A DNA stretch of 64,000 nt from Actinomadura viridilutea (GTDB taxonomy: Bacteria > Actinomycetota > Actinomycetes > Streptosporangiales > Streptosporangiaceae). Made by a program: the position numbers and the translations under genes. Positions 44,176-52,205 of the stretch are shown in pieces. Where the stretch lies: the NCBI GenBank assembly GCA_003001795.1, contig PVNI01000011.1, forward strand, positions 124,001-188,000. The letters run 5' to 3'. Under the pieces are notes generated by a model. That model was not told the DNA's origin. It searched no databases and saw only the letters and a list, made by a program, of their open reading frames with translations. Within the stretch, counting starts at the first letter, position 1. Each line of letters begins with the position of its first letter.

Positions 44176-44739
44176 CTACAGCGGAGGACGCGTTCGCAGG
44201 GCTGCAACCGACTCCACCAGGCCCGCTCTCTCCAGGTCATTGAGGATGTCCTCAACCGTCGCCGGTGGGTTGCGTCTCGAGTCCGCGATCTGCTGGACGC
44301 ACGCCCAGACGACACGGTCATCGATGTCGATCTGGTCGAGCAGAAAGTCGTCGGGGCTCTTGGCCTCGAGGTTCCAGGCCGCCAGCGTCTCCGGCGGGAA
44401 GTCCCTGAGGTTGGAGGTGACGATCACCTGTGCGCCCGCCTTGATCGCGGCGGCGAGCACGTGCCGATCGCCAGGATCAGGAAGCTTCAGCCCGTCGATC
44501 AGCGGCTCGTACCCTTCGACCAGCGCATCGGGGACCGCCTCGTTCATGAGAGTCCGCAACCGGATTAACTTCTCCGGTGCGATGTCCGGGCGTTCGGCTG
44601 CGAGATTCGCCAGCAACTCGTCCAAGATGTCGTTCGTCCACTTGGCCTGGACCGCACCGGCCAGAGCCACGCGGATCAGCAGATCTCGGAGCGTGTTGCC
44701 GTAGAGCACGTTGGTGTCGTAGAGCACGACGAAGGGCAC
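44176..44739 (-). CDS. PIN-domain protein, probable toxin of a type II toxin-antitoxin pair
   Basis: The 187-aa protein starts at ATG 44739, three bases after the HTH gene stop. The PIN nuclease pattern is clear: VVLYDTNVLYGNTLRDLLIR with the first Asp, WTNDILDELLANL with the Glu, and LPDPGDRHVLAAAIKAGAQV with the third acidic group, then VTSNLRDFPPETL. PIN toxins cleave RNA using Mg2+. It is longer than compact VapC toxins (about 130 aa) owing to a C-terminal helical extension (IDDRVVWACVQQIADSRRNP), as in the PIN proteins paired with excisionase-like antitoxins. Confidence 0.85.
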   Translation of the reverse strand: MPFVVLYDTNVLYGNTLRDLLIRVALAGAVQAKWTNDILDELLANLAAERPDIAPEKLIRLRTLMNEAVPDALVEGYEPLIDGLKLPDPGDRHVLAAAIKAGAQVIVTSNLRDFPPETLAAWNLEAKSPDDFLLDQIDIDDRVVWACVQQIADSRRNPPATVEDILNDLERAGLVESVAALRTRPPL

Positions 44740-44742
44740 GGC

Positions 44743-45198
44743 TCAGATCCCCAGCTCTTGGCCGAGCGCGGCGAGCTCGTCGGCTGCGGCGCGACTCTTG
44801 GCCTCCGTCTTTCGCTTGTACTCCATAAGGTCGTCCCACCGGATGCGGCGGTGCCTGCCGACCAGCCGATAAGGGATCGCGCCCGACTCCAGCAGCCCGA
44901 TCAGGTAGGGGCGGGACACGTTCAGCATGTCCGCCGCCTGCTGGGTGGACAGCTCGGCATGAGAGGGCATCACCGACACCCCTCGCCCGGCGGCCGCCTG
45001 GCTCAGGATGAACGTCAGCAGCATCACGACCTCGCGCGGAAGGACCAAGGCGTCTTCAGCGCCGATCTCTCCGACGACCCTGATCTCCTGCTCGTCGGGG
45101 TGCTGCATGAGATAACTCTTGATCCTTTCCATCGCCCGGGCAGCCATCTCGGCATCGATCGCGCCCGGCTCGATGCGCTTGACCTGTACATCCGACAT
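44743..45198 (-). CDS. Excisionase-family HTH protein, probable antitoxin for the PIN gene
   Basis: The 151-aa protein starts at ATG 45198 behind a strong AGGAGGTGG. The first about 80 residues are an uncharacterised helical region with EVVMLLTFILSQAAAGRGVS. Residues about 85-130 contain a MerR/excisionase-type HTH: ELSTQQAADMLNVSRPYLIG, then LLESGAIPYRLVGRHRRI. The tail is helical and charged (MEYKRKTEAKSRAAADELAA) and likely wraps the PIN toxin. Gene order antitoxin-toxin with three bases between is typical. Direct repeats upstream are candidate autoregulatory sites. Confidence 0.82.
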   Translation of the reverse strand: MSDVQVKRIEPGAIDAEMAARAMERIKSYLMQHPDEQEIRVVGEIGAEDALVLPREVVMLLTFILSQAAAGRGVSVMPSHAELSTQQAADMLNVSRPYLIGLLESGAIPYRLVGRHRRIRWDDLMEYKRKTEAKSRAAADELAALGQELGI

Positions 45199-45216
45199 TG
45201 CGCGGCCACCTCCTAG

Positions 45217-45248
45217 TCGCAGTATTCGCAGTAAACGAAATAAACGCA
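45217..45248 (-). promoter_or_regulatory. Direct-repeat operator candidate upstream of the antitoxin gene
   Basis: On the plus strand TCGCAGTAT-TCGCAGTAA occurs as two consecutive 9-bp units (45217-45234), followed by ACGAAATAAACGCAA with the related ACGxAA elements. The block begins 19 bases upstream of the ATG and covers the probable promoter. Autoregulation by the HTH antitoxin is inferred. Confidence 0.45.
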
Positions 45249-45311
45249 AGAGGTGGCTCTCAAGGGCGACGTGACCGTGCTCGCCGGGACGGTCGAAAGG
45301 CACAAGGGCCG

Positions 45312-45422
45312 TGCCCGTTGCAGCACGCCGTCGGCGACGTCCGCATGCCGGACGATCCGGTGGGGCTGTGGGGGAGCGGGCCGCTCATCGTCCGTGCCGT
45401 GGAGCTGCGCGACGTGCTGTGA
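45312..45422 (+). pseudogene. Remnant 3' end of a paralogue of the large 41.3-44.1 kb gene
   Basis: The frame reads CPLQHAVGDVRMPDDPVGLW, then GSGPLIVRAVELRDVL and a TGA. It matches the last residues of the large gene (WPLQDATREYLMPDDPAELW, then ENGPLIARAAERYLELRDAL) with four residues missing. The DNA shares an identical 16-base run (ATGCCGGACGATCCGG), and both are followed by TGATT. No start or upstream body is present. It is a decayed fragment, showing that a second copy once existed or that the tail was duplicated. Confidence 0.75.
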
Positions 45423-45475
45423 TTGGCGACAGTTGCCGGAGAGACCTTGGGAAACCTGGAGGTAGGTTGGCGGTC

Positions 45476-46570
45476 ATGGACCATCGGCCGACTCTTGACG
45501 CGATCCAGCGGGCGCCAAAGGTGCTGCTGCACGACCACCTCGACGGAGGGTTGCGCCCGGAGACCATCGTGGACCTGGCCCGCGACGAGGGCTACACCGG
45601 GCTGCCCACCACGGACCCCGACAACCTGCGGGTCTGGTTCGAGGAGGCGTCCAACTCCGGGTCGCTGGAGCGGTACCTGGAGACGTTCACCCATACCGTC
45701 GGGGTGATGCAGTCGGCCGAGGCGCTGACCCGCGTCGCCTACGAGTGCGCCGAGGACCTGGCCGCCGACGGTGTCGTGTACGCGGAGGTGCGGTACGCGC
45801 CCGAGCAGCACACCCGCAGCGGGCTGACGCTGCCGCAGGTCGTGGAGGCGGTCCTGGAGGGCTTCAAGGCCGGGGAGCGCGACCACGGCATCCGGATCGG
45901 CACGCTGGTGACGGCGATGCGGCACCAGGCGCGCAGCATGGAGATCGCCGAGCTGGCCGTGCGGTATCGGGACGACGGCGTGGTCGGCTTCGACATCGCC
46001 GGGGCGGAGGCCGGGTACCCGCCCACCCGCCACCTGGACGCCTTCGAGTACCTCCAGCGCGAGAACGCCCACTTCACCATTCACGCGGGCGAGGCGTTCG
46101 GGCTGCCGTCGATCTGGCAGGCGATCCAGTGGTGCGGCGCCGACCGGCTCGGCCACGGCGTGCGGATCATCGACGACATCGACGCGACCGACGAGGACGC
46201 CCCGGTGCTGGGCCGGCTGGCCGCCTACGTGCGCGACAAGCGGATCCCGCTGGAGATGTGCCCGACGTCCAACATCCAGACCGGCGCGGCCAAGTCGATC
46301 GCCGAGCATCCGATCGGGCTGCTGCGCAGGCTGCACTTCCGGGTGACGGTCAACACCGACAACCGGCTGATGAGCGGCACCAGCCTGTCGCGCGAGCTCC
46401 ACAAGCTGGTGGAGGCGTTCGACTACGGCTGGGACGACCTGCAGTGGTTCACCGTCAACGCGATGAAGTCGGCGTTCATCGGGTTCGGCGAGCGGCTGGA
46501 GCTGATCAACGGCGTGATCAAGCCGGGGTTCGCGCAGCTCAAGTGGCGCGGCGCCCGTCCGCTGGCATGA
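45476..46570 (+). CDS. add: Adenosine deaminase
   Basis: Add hydrolyses adenosine/deoxyadenosine to inosine forms. The 364-aa protein starts at ATG 45476 after CTGGAGGT. Metal and catalytic residues appear in LLHDHLDGGLRPETI (HxH-type zinc site), YAEVRYAPEQH, FTIHAGEAFGLPSIWQ (catalytic His and Glu), DRLGHGVRI and VTVNTDNRLMSGTSLSREL (catalytic Asp). Family members usually have HLHLDG at the first site; here it is HDHLDG as in other actinomycete enzymes. It overlaps the next gene by four bases. Confidence 0.95.
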   Translation: MDHRPTLDAIQRAPKVLLHDHLDGGLRPETIVDLARDEGYTGLPTTDPDNLRVWFEEASNSGSLERYLETFTHTVGVMQSAEALTRVAYECAEDLAADGVVYAEVRYAPEQHTRSGLTLPQVVEAVLEGFKAGERDHGIRIGTLVTAMRHQARSMEIAELAVRYRDDGVVGFDIAGAEAGYPPTRHLDAFEYLQRENAHFTIHAGEAFGLPSIWQAIQWCGADRLGHGVRIIDDIDATDEDAPVLGRLAAYVRDKRIPLEMCPTSNIQTGAAKSIAEHPIGLLRRLHFRVTVNTDNRLMSGTSLSRELHKLVEAFDYGWDDLQWFTVNAMKSAFIGFGERLELINGVIKPGFAQLKWRGARPLA

Positions 46571-47217
46571 CCGCGCCGCACCGGTTCCGCTCGACGCCCG
46601 CGCGGGTCGGCGCGTGGCTGTGGATGGCCTTCGCGGCGCTGAACCTGCTGGACATCGCGCTGCGCGGCCGCGACCTGGCGTCGGCCGCGGTGGCCGCCGT
46701 GCTGCTGTTCGGCTGCGGCGTCGCCTACGTCGTGGGGCTGCGGCCGGTGATCGCCGCCGACGAGGACGGGGTCACCGTCCGCAACCCGCTGCGCGACGTG
46801 CGGCTGCCGTGGCCCGCGATCCGGCGGATCGAGGCCACCACCGCGGTGACGATCACGTTCGCGGACGCGGACGGCGCCGAGCGCACCGCCCGCGCCTGGG
46901 CCGTGCAGACCTCGCCCCGCGCCCACGCCAAGGCCGCCCGCGTCGCGCAGGCGAACAAGCGCGCCGCGGTGACGTCCGCGGCGACGCGCGGCGGCGCGCA
47001 GGGCGGCGGGTCCAGGACGCCGCCGGACGCGGCCGGGCGGACGCCGACGATGTTCGTGGCCCAGCAGCTCAACGAGCTGAAGACCCGCCATCGCGGCGCC
47101 CGCGCCGGCGAGCGGGCCGGCGCCGCCGCCATGGGCTGGTCGTGGCCCGCGGTCGCGAGCGTGGCCGTGCCCGCGGCGGCGTCGGCCGCGCTGGTGGCGG
47201 CCCTGCTGGTCAGCTGA
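46567..47217 (+). CDS. PH-domain-like membrane protein
   Basis: The 216-aa protein starts at ATG 46567, overlapping the add stop (ATGA). Two N-terminal helices (WLWMAFAALNLLDIALRG and SAAVAAVLLFGCGVAYVVGL) are followed by a small bacterial PH-like module, RPVIAADEDGVTVRNPLRDV and LPWPAIRRIEATTAVTITFA. A Gly/Ala-rich linker follows, and a C-terminal helix (SVAVPAAASAALVAALLV) closes it. Such proteins commonly follow add in actinomycetes; function unknown. Its stop overlaps that of the convergent mutase gene by eight bases. Confidence 0.72.
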   Translation: MTAPHRFRSTPARVGAWLWMAFAALNLLDIALRGRDLASAAVAAVLLFGCGVAYVVGLRPVIAADEDGVTVRNPLRDVRLPWPAIRRIEATTAVTITFADADGAERTARAWAVQTSPRAHAKAARVAQANKRAAVTSAATRGGAQGGGSRTPPDAAGRTPTMFVAQQLNELKTRHRGARAGERAGAAAMGWSWPAVASVAVPAAASAALVAALLVS

Positions 47218-48874
47218 GGCCGAGCGCGGACGCCAGGTCCTCGCGGAGGCGGTCGAGGTCGGCGTTCGCGCGGGCGCGCACGGCGGCCACGTCCTCGCCG
47301 TCCCCCACCGGGTGGACGACCTGCAGGTAGCACTTGAGCTTCGGCTCGGTGCCCGACGGGCGGACCACCACCCGCGCCGACGGCATCCGGAACCGCAGGG
47401 CGTTCGTCGGCGGCAGCCCGCCGACGCCGCCGGACAGGTCGTCGACGGCCTCCACCTCGCGGCCGCCCAGCCGGGACGGCGGGGCGGCGCGCAGCCGGGC
47501 CATCGCCTCGCCGATCAGCCCCAGGTCCTTCACCCGGAACGTGAGCGGGGCGGTGGCGTGCAGGCCGTACCGGCGGGCCTGGTCGTCCAGCAGGTCGACC
47601 AGCGTGCGGCCGTCGCGCCGGGCCTGCGCGGCCAGGGCGGCGACGGCGAGGGCCGCTCCGACGCCGTCCTTGTCGTGGACGACCACGCCGTCGTCGCCGC
47701 CCGCGCTGTAGCCCAGCGCCTCCTCGTACCCGAACACGAGGCGGTCGCCGGGCCGCCCCGCCTTCATGATCCACTTGAAGCCGGTGAGGGTCTCCGCGGA
47801 CCGCACCCCGTGCGCGCGGGCGATCGCGCCGAGCAGCGACGACGACACGACCGTGGTGACGACCAGGCGGTCGGCGCCCTTGGTGTGGCGCAGCACGTGC
47901 TCGGCCAGCAGCCCGCCGACCTCGTCGCCGGCCAGCGTCCGCCAGCCGCCGTCGCGGTCCGGGACGGCCACGGCGCAGCGGTCGGCGTCCGGATCGTTGG
48001 CGATCACCAGGTCGGCGCCGGACGCGCCGGCCAGGCCGAGCACCAGGTCCATGGCGCCCGGCTCCTCCGGGTTGGGGAACGCGACCGTGGGGAAGTCGGG
48101 GTCCGGCTCGGCCTGCTCGGGCACGACGGCCGGCGCGGGGAAGCCCGCCCACGCGAAGGCGCGTTCCAGCACGTCGCGGCCGACGCCGTGCAGCGGCGTG
48201 TAGGCCACGGAGACGTCGCGGGCGTCGCCGAGCGGCAGGCGCGACAGGGCGTGCAGGTACGCCTCGACGATCTCCTCGCCGAGCACCGTCCAGCCCTCGC
48301 CGAGCGGCAGCCCGTCCACCCGGCCGACCTTGTCGATCTCCGCGGAGATCTCCGCGTCCAGCGGCGGGGTGATCTGGGCGCCGTCGCCCCAGTACACCTT
48401 GTAGCCGTTGTCGCGCGGCGGGTTGTGGCTGGCCGTCACCATGATCCCGGCCGCGGCGCCCAGGTGCCGGACGGCGAACGCCAGCACCGGCGTGGGCAGC
48501 GGACGCGGCATCAGCCACACCCGCAGCCCGGCCCCGGTGAGCACGGCCGCGCTGTCGAGGGCGAACCGCTCCGAGCCGTGCCGCGCGTCGTATCCGATCA
48601 CCACGCCCGCGCCCTCCTCGTCGGGCGGCGGGTCCTTGCGCAGGCGGGCGGCGATCCCGGCGGCGGCCCGCATCACCGTGACGCGGTTCATCCGGTTCGG
48701 GCCCGCGCCCAGTTCGCCGCGCAGCCCGGCCGTGCCGAACTCCAGCCGCGTCGCGAACCGGTCGGCCAGCGCCGCCTCGTCGCCCGCGGCCAGGATCGCC
48801 CGCAGCTCGTCGCGGGTCGCCGGGTCGGGGTCCTGGGCGAGCCACTCCTCGGCCCGGCGGCGGTAGTCGGTCAT
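47210..48874 (-). CDS. Alpha-D-phosphohexomutase family enzyme, probable phosphopentomutase/phosphoglucomutase
   Basis: The 554-aa protein starts at ATG 48874. The PGM2-like class is recognised by FGTAGLRGELGAGPNRMN, the phosphoserine loop GIMVTASHNPPRDNGYKVYW (active Ser in TASHNPP), the metal loop DPDADRCAV, the sugar loop GYEEALGYSAG and the phosphate-binding RPSGTEPKLKCYLQ. Sister enzymes are mutases for glucose-, ribose- or deoxyribose-1-phosphate. Its position directly upstream of PNP and near add and deoA suggests it moves the phosphate of (deoxy)ribose-1-phosphate made by those enzymes. That specificity is inference. Confidence 0.88.
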   Translation of the reverse strand: MTDYRRRAEEWLAQDPDPATRDELRAILAAGDEAALADRFATRLEFGTAGLRGELGAGPNRMNRVTVMRAAAGIAARLRKDPPPDEEGAGVVIGYDARHGSERFALDSAAVLTGAGLRVWLMPRPLPTPVLAFAVRHLGAAAGIMVTASHNPPRDNGYKVYWGDGAQITPPLDAEISAEIDKVGRVDGLPLGEGWTVLGEEIVEAYLHALSRLPLGDARDVSVAYTPLHGVGRDVLERAFAWAGFPAPAVVPEQAEPDPDFPTVAFPNPEEPGAMDLVLGLAGASGADLVIANDPDADRCAVAVPDRDGGWRTLAGDEVGGLLAEHVLRHTKGADRLVVTTVVSSSLLGAIARAHGVRSAETLTGFKWIMKAGRPGDRLVFGYEEALGYSAGGDDGVVVHDKDGVGAALAVAALAAQARRDGRTLVDLLDDQARRYGLHATAPLTFRVKDLGLIGEAMARLRAAPPSRLGGREVEAVDDLSGGVGGLPPTNALRFRMPSARVVVRPSGTEPKLKCYLQVVHPVGDGEDVAAVRARANADLDRLREDLASALGLS

Positions 48875-48893
48875 CGCAGCCTCCCGAGCGCGC

Positions 48894-49706
48894 TCACAGC
48901 TTGGACAGGACGGTCGCCAGCAGCGCGCCCATGCGGGCGGCGGCGTCCCGGCCCGCCGCCAGCACCTCCTCGTGGTCCAGCGGCCCGTCGGTCAGCCCGG
49001 CGGCGATGTTGGTGACCAGGGAGATGCCCAGCACCTCCGCGCCGCCCTGGCGCGCCGCGATCGTCTCCAGCACCGTGGACATGCCCACCAGGTCCGCGCC
49101 CAGCGTCCGCAGCATGCGGATCTCCGCCGGGGTCTCGTACGTCGGGCCGCGCAGCGCCGCGTACACGCCCTCGCCGAGCGTCGGGTCCACCTCGCGCGCC
49201 AGGGCCCGCAGCCGCGGCGAGTACGCCTCGGTCATGTCGAGGAACGTCGCGCCGGTCAGCGGGTTGGCGCCGGTGAGGTTGAGATGGTCGGCGATCAGCA
49301 CCGGGTCGCCCACCCGCTGGCGCTCGGGACGCAGCCCGCCCGCCGCGTTCGTCAGCACCACCGTGCCGACCCCGGCGGCCAGCGCGGTCCGCACACCGTG
49401 CACCACGGGGGCGACGCCGCGCCCCTCGTACAGGTGCGTGCGGCCGAGGAACACCAGGGCGCGGCGCCCGGCGACCTCCACCACCCGGATCCGCCCCGCG
49501 TGGCCCTCCACGGCGGGCGGCGCGAACCCGGGCAGCTCGGTCACCGGCAGCTCGGTCGCCGGGTCGCCCAGGGCGTCGGCGGCCGGAACCCAGCCCGAGC
49601 CCATCACCAGGGCGACATCGAAGGAGTCCACGGACGTGCGGGCGCGCAGCCGGTCCGCCGCCGCCCGCGCCAGGTCGAACGCGTCGTCGCTAGGGGAAAT
49701 GCTCAC
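48894..49706 (-). CDS. Purine-nucleoside phosphorylase (trimeric type)
   Basis: The 270-aa enzyme splits inosine/guanosine and deoxy forms with phosphate to base and pentose-1-phosphate. The start is GTG 49706. Motifs of the trimeric PNP class are ALVMGSGWVPAADAL (phosphate loop), VEGHAGRIRVVEVAGRRALV, GRTHLYEG, VLTNAAGGLRPE, GPTYETPAEIRMLRTLGADL, VGMSTVLETIAAR (purine site Glu/Met) and SLVTNIAAGL. The mutase follows 19 bases downstream, consistent with an operon that feeds pentose-1-phosphate to it. Confidence 0.94.
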   Translation of the reverse strand: MSISPSDDAFDLARAAADRLRARTSVDSFDVALVMGSGWVPAADALGDPATELPVTELPGFAPPAVEGHAGRIRVVEVAGRRALVFLGRTHLYEGRGVAPVVHGVRTALAAGVGTVVLTNAAGGLRPERQRVGDPVLIADHLNLTGANPLTGATFLDMTEAYSPRLRALAREVDPTLGEGVYAALRGPTYETPAEIRMLRTLGADLVGMSTVLETIAARQGGAEVLGISLVTNIAAGLTDGPLDHEEVLAAGRDAAARMGALLATVLSKL

Positions 49707-49764
49707 GCGGCGACGCTACCTCGCAGATCAGCCCGCGGGCGACTCGGGCGGCCCGGCGCGGCGA

Positions 49765-50217
49765 TCAGTCGCCGAGGGACTTGCAGGGGCGGGTGCGCAG
49801 GTCCTTGACGTAGTCGTCGGGCGCGCCGGCCTTCTCCGCCGCGTCGGCGAGGATGCCGAGGTAGCGGGCGGACGGCAGGCCGCCTTCGTAGTCGTCGAGC
49901 ACGTAGATCCAGGCGAGCACGTCGCCGTCGAGCGTCTGCACCCGGACCCGGATCTTGCGGTAGACGCCGAGGGCGGCGCCCTCCCAGGCGTCCAGCTCCT
50001 TCTCGTCCCAGGACGGCACGTCGTACAGCACGACGAAGACCTGCTCGCCGGGCTCCTCGACCACCGTCGCCAGAGCCCCCTCCCAGCCGACGTCCTGCCC
50101 GCCGAACGTCAGCCGCCAGTCGGTCAGCCAGCCGGTGCCGCGCATCGGCGAGTGCGGGGCCCGCTGCGCCATCTGGTCGGGGTCCATGTTGGAGGCGTAC
50201 GCCGCGTACAGTGCCAC
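49765..50217 (-). CDS. Gamma-glutamylcyclotransferase-like protein
   Basis: The 150-aa protein starts at GTG 50217 (MALYAAYASNMDPDQMAQRA); the frame extends upstream but the family begins here. YAAYASNM is the GGCT substrate loop, LTFGG and TVVEEPGEQVFVVLYDVPSW follow, and LDAWEGAALGVYRKIRVRV contains the catalytic Glu (WEG). Such enzymes release 5-oxoproline from gamma-glutamyl compounds. It is divergent from the LpdA-like gene and upstream of PNP. Confidence 0.85.
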   Translation of the reverse strand: MALYAAYASNMDPDQMAQRAPHSPMRGTGWLTDWRLTFGGQDVGWEGALATVVEEPGEQVFVVLYDVPSWDEKELDAWEGAALGVYRKIRVRVQTLDGDVLAWIYVLDDYEGGLPSARYLGILADAAEKAGAPDDYVKDLRTRPCKSLGD

Positions 50218-50289
50218 GGCAGCCAAGCGTACCCAGGGACGGGCGTTCGTCCCGGGGGCGGGACGGGTCACCGCCCGTTATGCGAAACA

Positions 50290-51684
50290 ATGGGAGACGT
50301 GACCCGCATCGTGATCCTCGGTGGAGGCCCCGGCGGCTACGAGGCCGCCCTCGTCGCGGCGCAGCTCGGCGCCGACGTGACCGTGGTGGAGCGCGACGGC
50401 CCCGGCGGTGCGTGCGTGCTCACCGACTGCGTGCCGTCCAAGACGCTGATCGCCACCTCGGTCCGCATGGCGGTCATGTCGGAGTCGGCCGACCTGGGCC
50501 TGCGCTACAACGGCGGTCCGGACGGGGTCGTCGGCGCGCTGGAGGCCGACATGGCCACCGTCAACAAGCGGGTCAAGGACCTGGCGCGGGCGCAGTCGTT
50601 CGACGTGGCCGAGCGGCTCGCCTACGAAGAGGTCAAGATCGTGCGCGGCGAGGGGCGGCTGGTCGAGCCGCACGTCGTCGCGGTCGGCGACCGGCGCATC
50701 CGGGCCGACATCATCCTGGTGGCCACCGGCGCCACCCCGCGCGTGCTGCCCGGCGCCGAGCCGGACGGCGAGCGCATCCTCAACTGGCGGCAGCTGTACG
50801 ACCTGCCCGAGCTGCCCGAGGAGCTGATCGTGGTGGGCTCCGGCGTCACCGGCGTGGAGCTGGCCGGGGCGTACCTGTCGCTGGGGTCGCGGGTCACGCT
50901 GGTGTCCTCGCGCGACCGCATCCTGCCCACCGAGGACGCCGACGCCGCGTCCGTGCTGCAGGAGGTGTTCCTGCGGCGCGGCATGAAGGTGATGCCGCGG
51001 TCGCGGGCCGCCGGGGTGGAACGGTCCGGCGACGGCGTGATCGTCACCCTGGAGGACGGCCGGAAGGTCGAGGGCTCCCACTGCCTGATGACGGTCGGGA
51101 TGGTGCCCAACACCCGGGGGATCGGCCTGGAAGAGGTCGGCGTCAAGCTCGACAAGCGCGGGTTCGTCGTCGTCGACAAGGTGTCGCGGACCTCCGTGCC
51201 GCACATCTACGCCGCCGGTGACTGCACCGGCGTGCTGATGCTGGCGTCGGTGGCGGGCATGCAGGGCCGCATCGCCATGTGGCACGCGCTCGGCGAGGCC
51301 GTCCAGCCGCTCAAGCTGGGATGGGTGGCGTCCAACATCTTCACCGAGCCGGAGGTCGCCTCGGTCGGCGTCACCCAGTCCATGGTCGACTCGGGCGAGG
51401 TCAACGCCCGCACGGTGATGCTGCCGCTGTTCAGCAACGCGCGCGCCAAGATGCAGGGCTTCCAGGACGGGTTCGTCAAGCTGTTCTGCCGCCCGTCCAC
51501 GAGCATCGTGCTCGGCGGCGTGATCGTCGCGCCGCGCGCCAGCGAGCTGATCCTCGGCGTGTCCATGGCCGTCCAGCAGCACCTGACCGTCGACCAGGTC
51601 GCGCACACCTTCGCCGTCTACCCGTCGCTGTCGGGCAGCATCACCGAGGCCGCGCGCCGCCTGATGGCCGAACACGCCTTCTGA
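50290..51684 (+). CDS. lpdA: LpdA-like NAD(P)H quinone reductase / flavoprotein disulfide reductase
   Basis: The 464-aa FAD enzyme starts at ATG 50290 (or GTG 50299); ATG 50290 could be leaderless with TTATGC upstream as -10. RIVILGGGPGGYEAALVAAQ binds FAD and VVGSGVTGVELAGAYLSLG binds NAD(P). The sequence follows M. tuberculosis LpdA closely, for example PRVLPGAEPDGERILNWRQL and AVYPSLSGSITEAARRLMA. It carries a CVLTDC pair that looks like a redox-active CxxxxC. The C-terminal catalytic His of true lipoamide dehydrogenases (HPT/HAHPT) is replaced by YPS, so lipoamide activity is unlikely and quinone reduction is more plausible. Confidence 0.9.
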   Translation: MGDVTRIVILGGGPGGYEAALVAAQLGADVTVVERDGPGGACVLTDCVPSKTLIATSVRMAVMSESADLGLRYNGGPDGVVGALEADMATVNKRVKDLARAQSFDVAERLAYEEVKIVRGEGRLVEPHVVAVGDRRIRADIILVATGATPRVLPGAEPDGERILNWRQLYDLPELPEELIVVGSGVTGVELAGAYLSLGSRVTLVSSRDRILPTEDADAASVLQEVFLRRGMKVMPRSRAAGVERSGDGVIVTLEDGRKVEGSHCLMTVGMVPNTRGIGLEEVGVKLDKRGFVVVDKVSRTSVPHIYAAGDCTGVLMLASVAGMQGRIAMWHALGEAVQPLKLGWVASNIFTEPEVASVGVTQSMVDSGEVNARTVMLPLFSNARAKMQGFQDGFVKLFCRPSTSIVLGGVIVAPRASELILGVSMAVQQHLTVDQVAHTFAVYPSLSGSITEAARRLMAEHAF

Positions 51685-51825
51685 CGCACGCGCCGTCCGG
51701 GCGACGCAGCCCAGTCGGCGGGCACGGAGGGCGGCCAAGATCTTCACCGTCCGGGCGTCGGGCCGCGGACGCCGACCGGCGGAGGGCGACCGGTGGACGT
51801 CCGCGGCGGACGCCGGGAGCGCGCG

Positions 51826-52137
51826 TCAGGGCGGCGGCAGGCCGTGCCGCCGCAGCCGCGAGCGGCGCACGTCGTCCGCGGAGATCAGCATGGTGACCGT
51901 GCTGGTGAGCAGGGCCAGCAGCCCGGCCGCCGCGCCGATCCACCACGCGCCCGGCAGCAGCAGGAACGCCAGGCAGACCGGCAGCATGACCGCGAGATGG
52001 CGGCGCAGCAGCCGGCCCCGCCAGCCCGCGTCGGTGAGGTCGTGCCGCACCCAGTCGCGGTGCTCGTCCGGCAGCCGGAACCCCAGCGCGTAGCGGACCC
52101 GCCGCAGCGGACCCGGATCACCCGGCAGCCGTGTCAT
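51826..52137 (-). CDS. DUF5313-like small membrane protein
   Basis: The approximately 103-aa protein starts at ATG 52137; the frame is open further upstream without conserved sequence. LRRVRYALGFRLPDEHRDWV then RHDLTDAGWRGRLLRRHLAV are typical of DUF5313 proteins. Two helices follow (MLPVCLAFLLLPGAWWIGAA and GLLALLTSTVTML), with a basic tail RLRRHGLPPP. The function is unknown. Confidence 0.72.
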   Translation of the reverse strand: MTRLPGDPGPLRRVRYALGFRLPDEHRDWVRHDLTDAGWRGRLLRRHLAVMLPVCLAFLLLPGAWWIGAAAGLLALLTSTVTMLISADDVRRSRLRRHGLPPP

Positions 52138-52205
52138 CGGTCCGGCCCACACAGAGCGGGGCGGGCGCGCCCCCCTCGGGGGCGCGCCCGGACGACGCGA
52201 CGCGA

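Noticed and set aside
44743..45303. Longer antitoxin with start at 45303
   Set aside because: The extra N-terminus covers the promoter repeats and lacks a ribosome-binding site, while AGGAGGTGG precedes ATG 45198.
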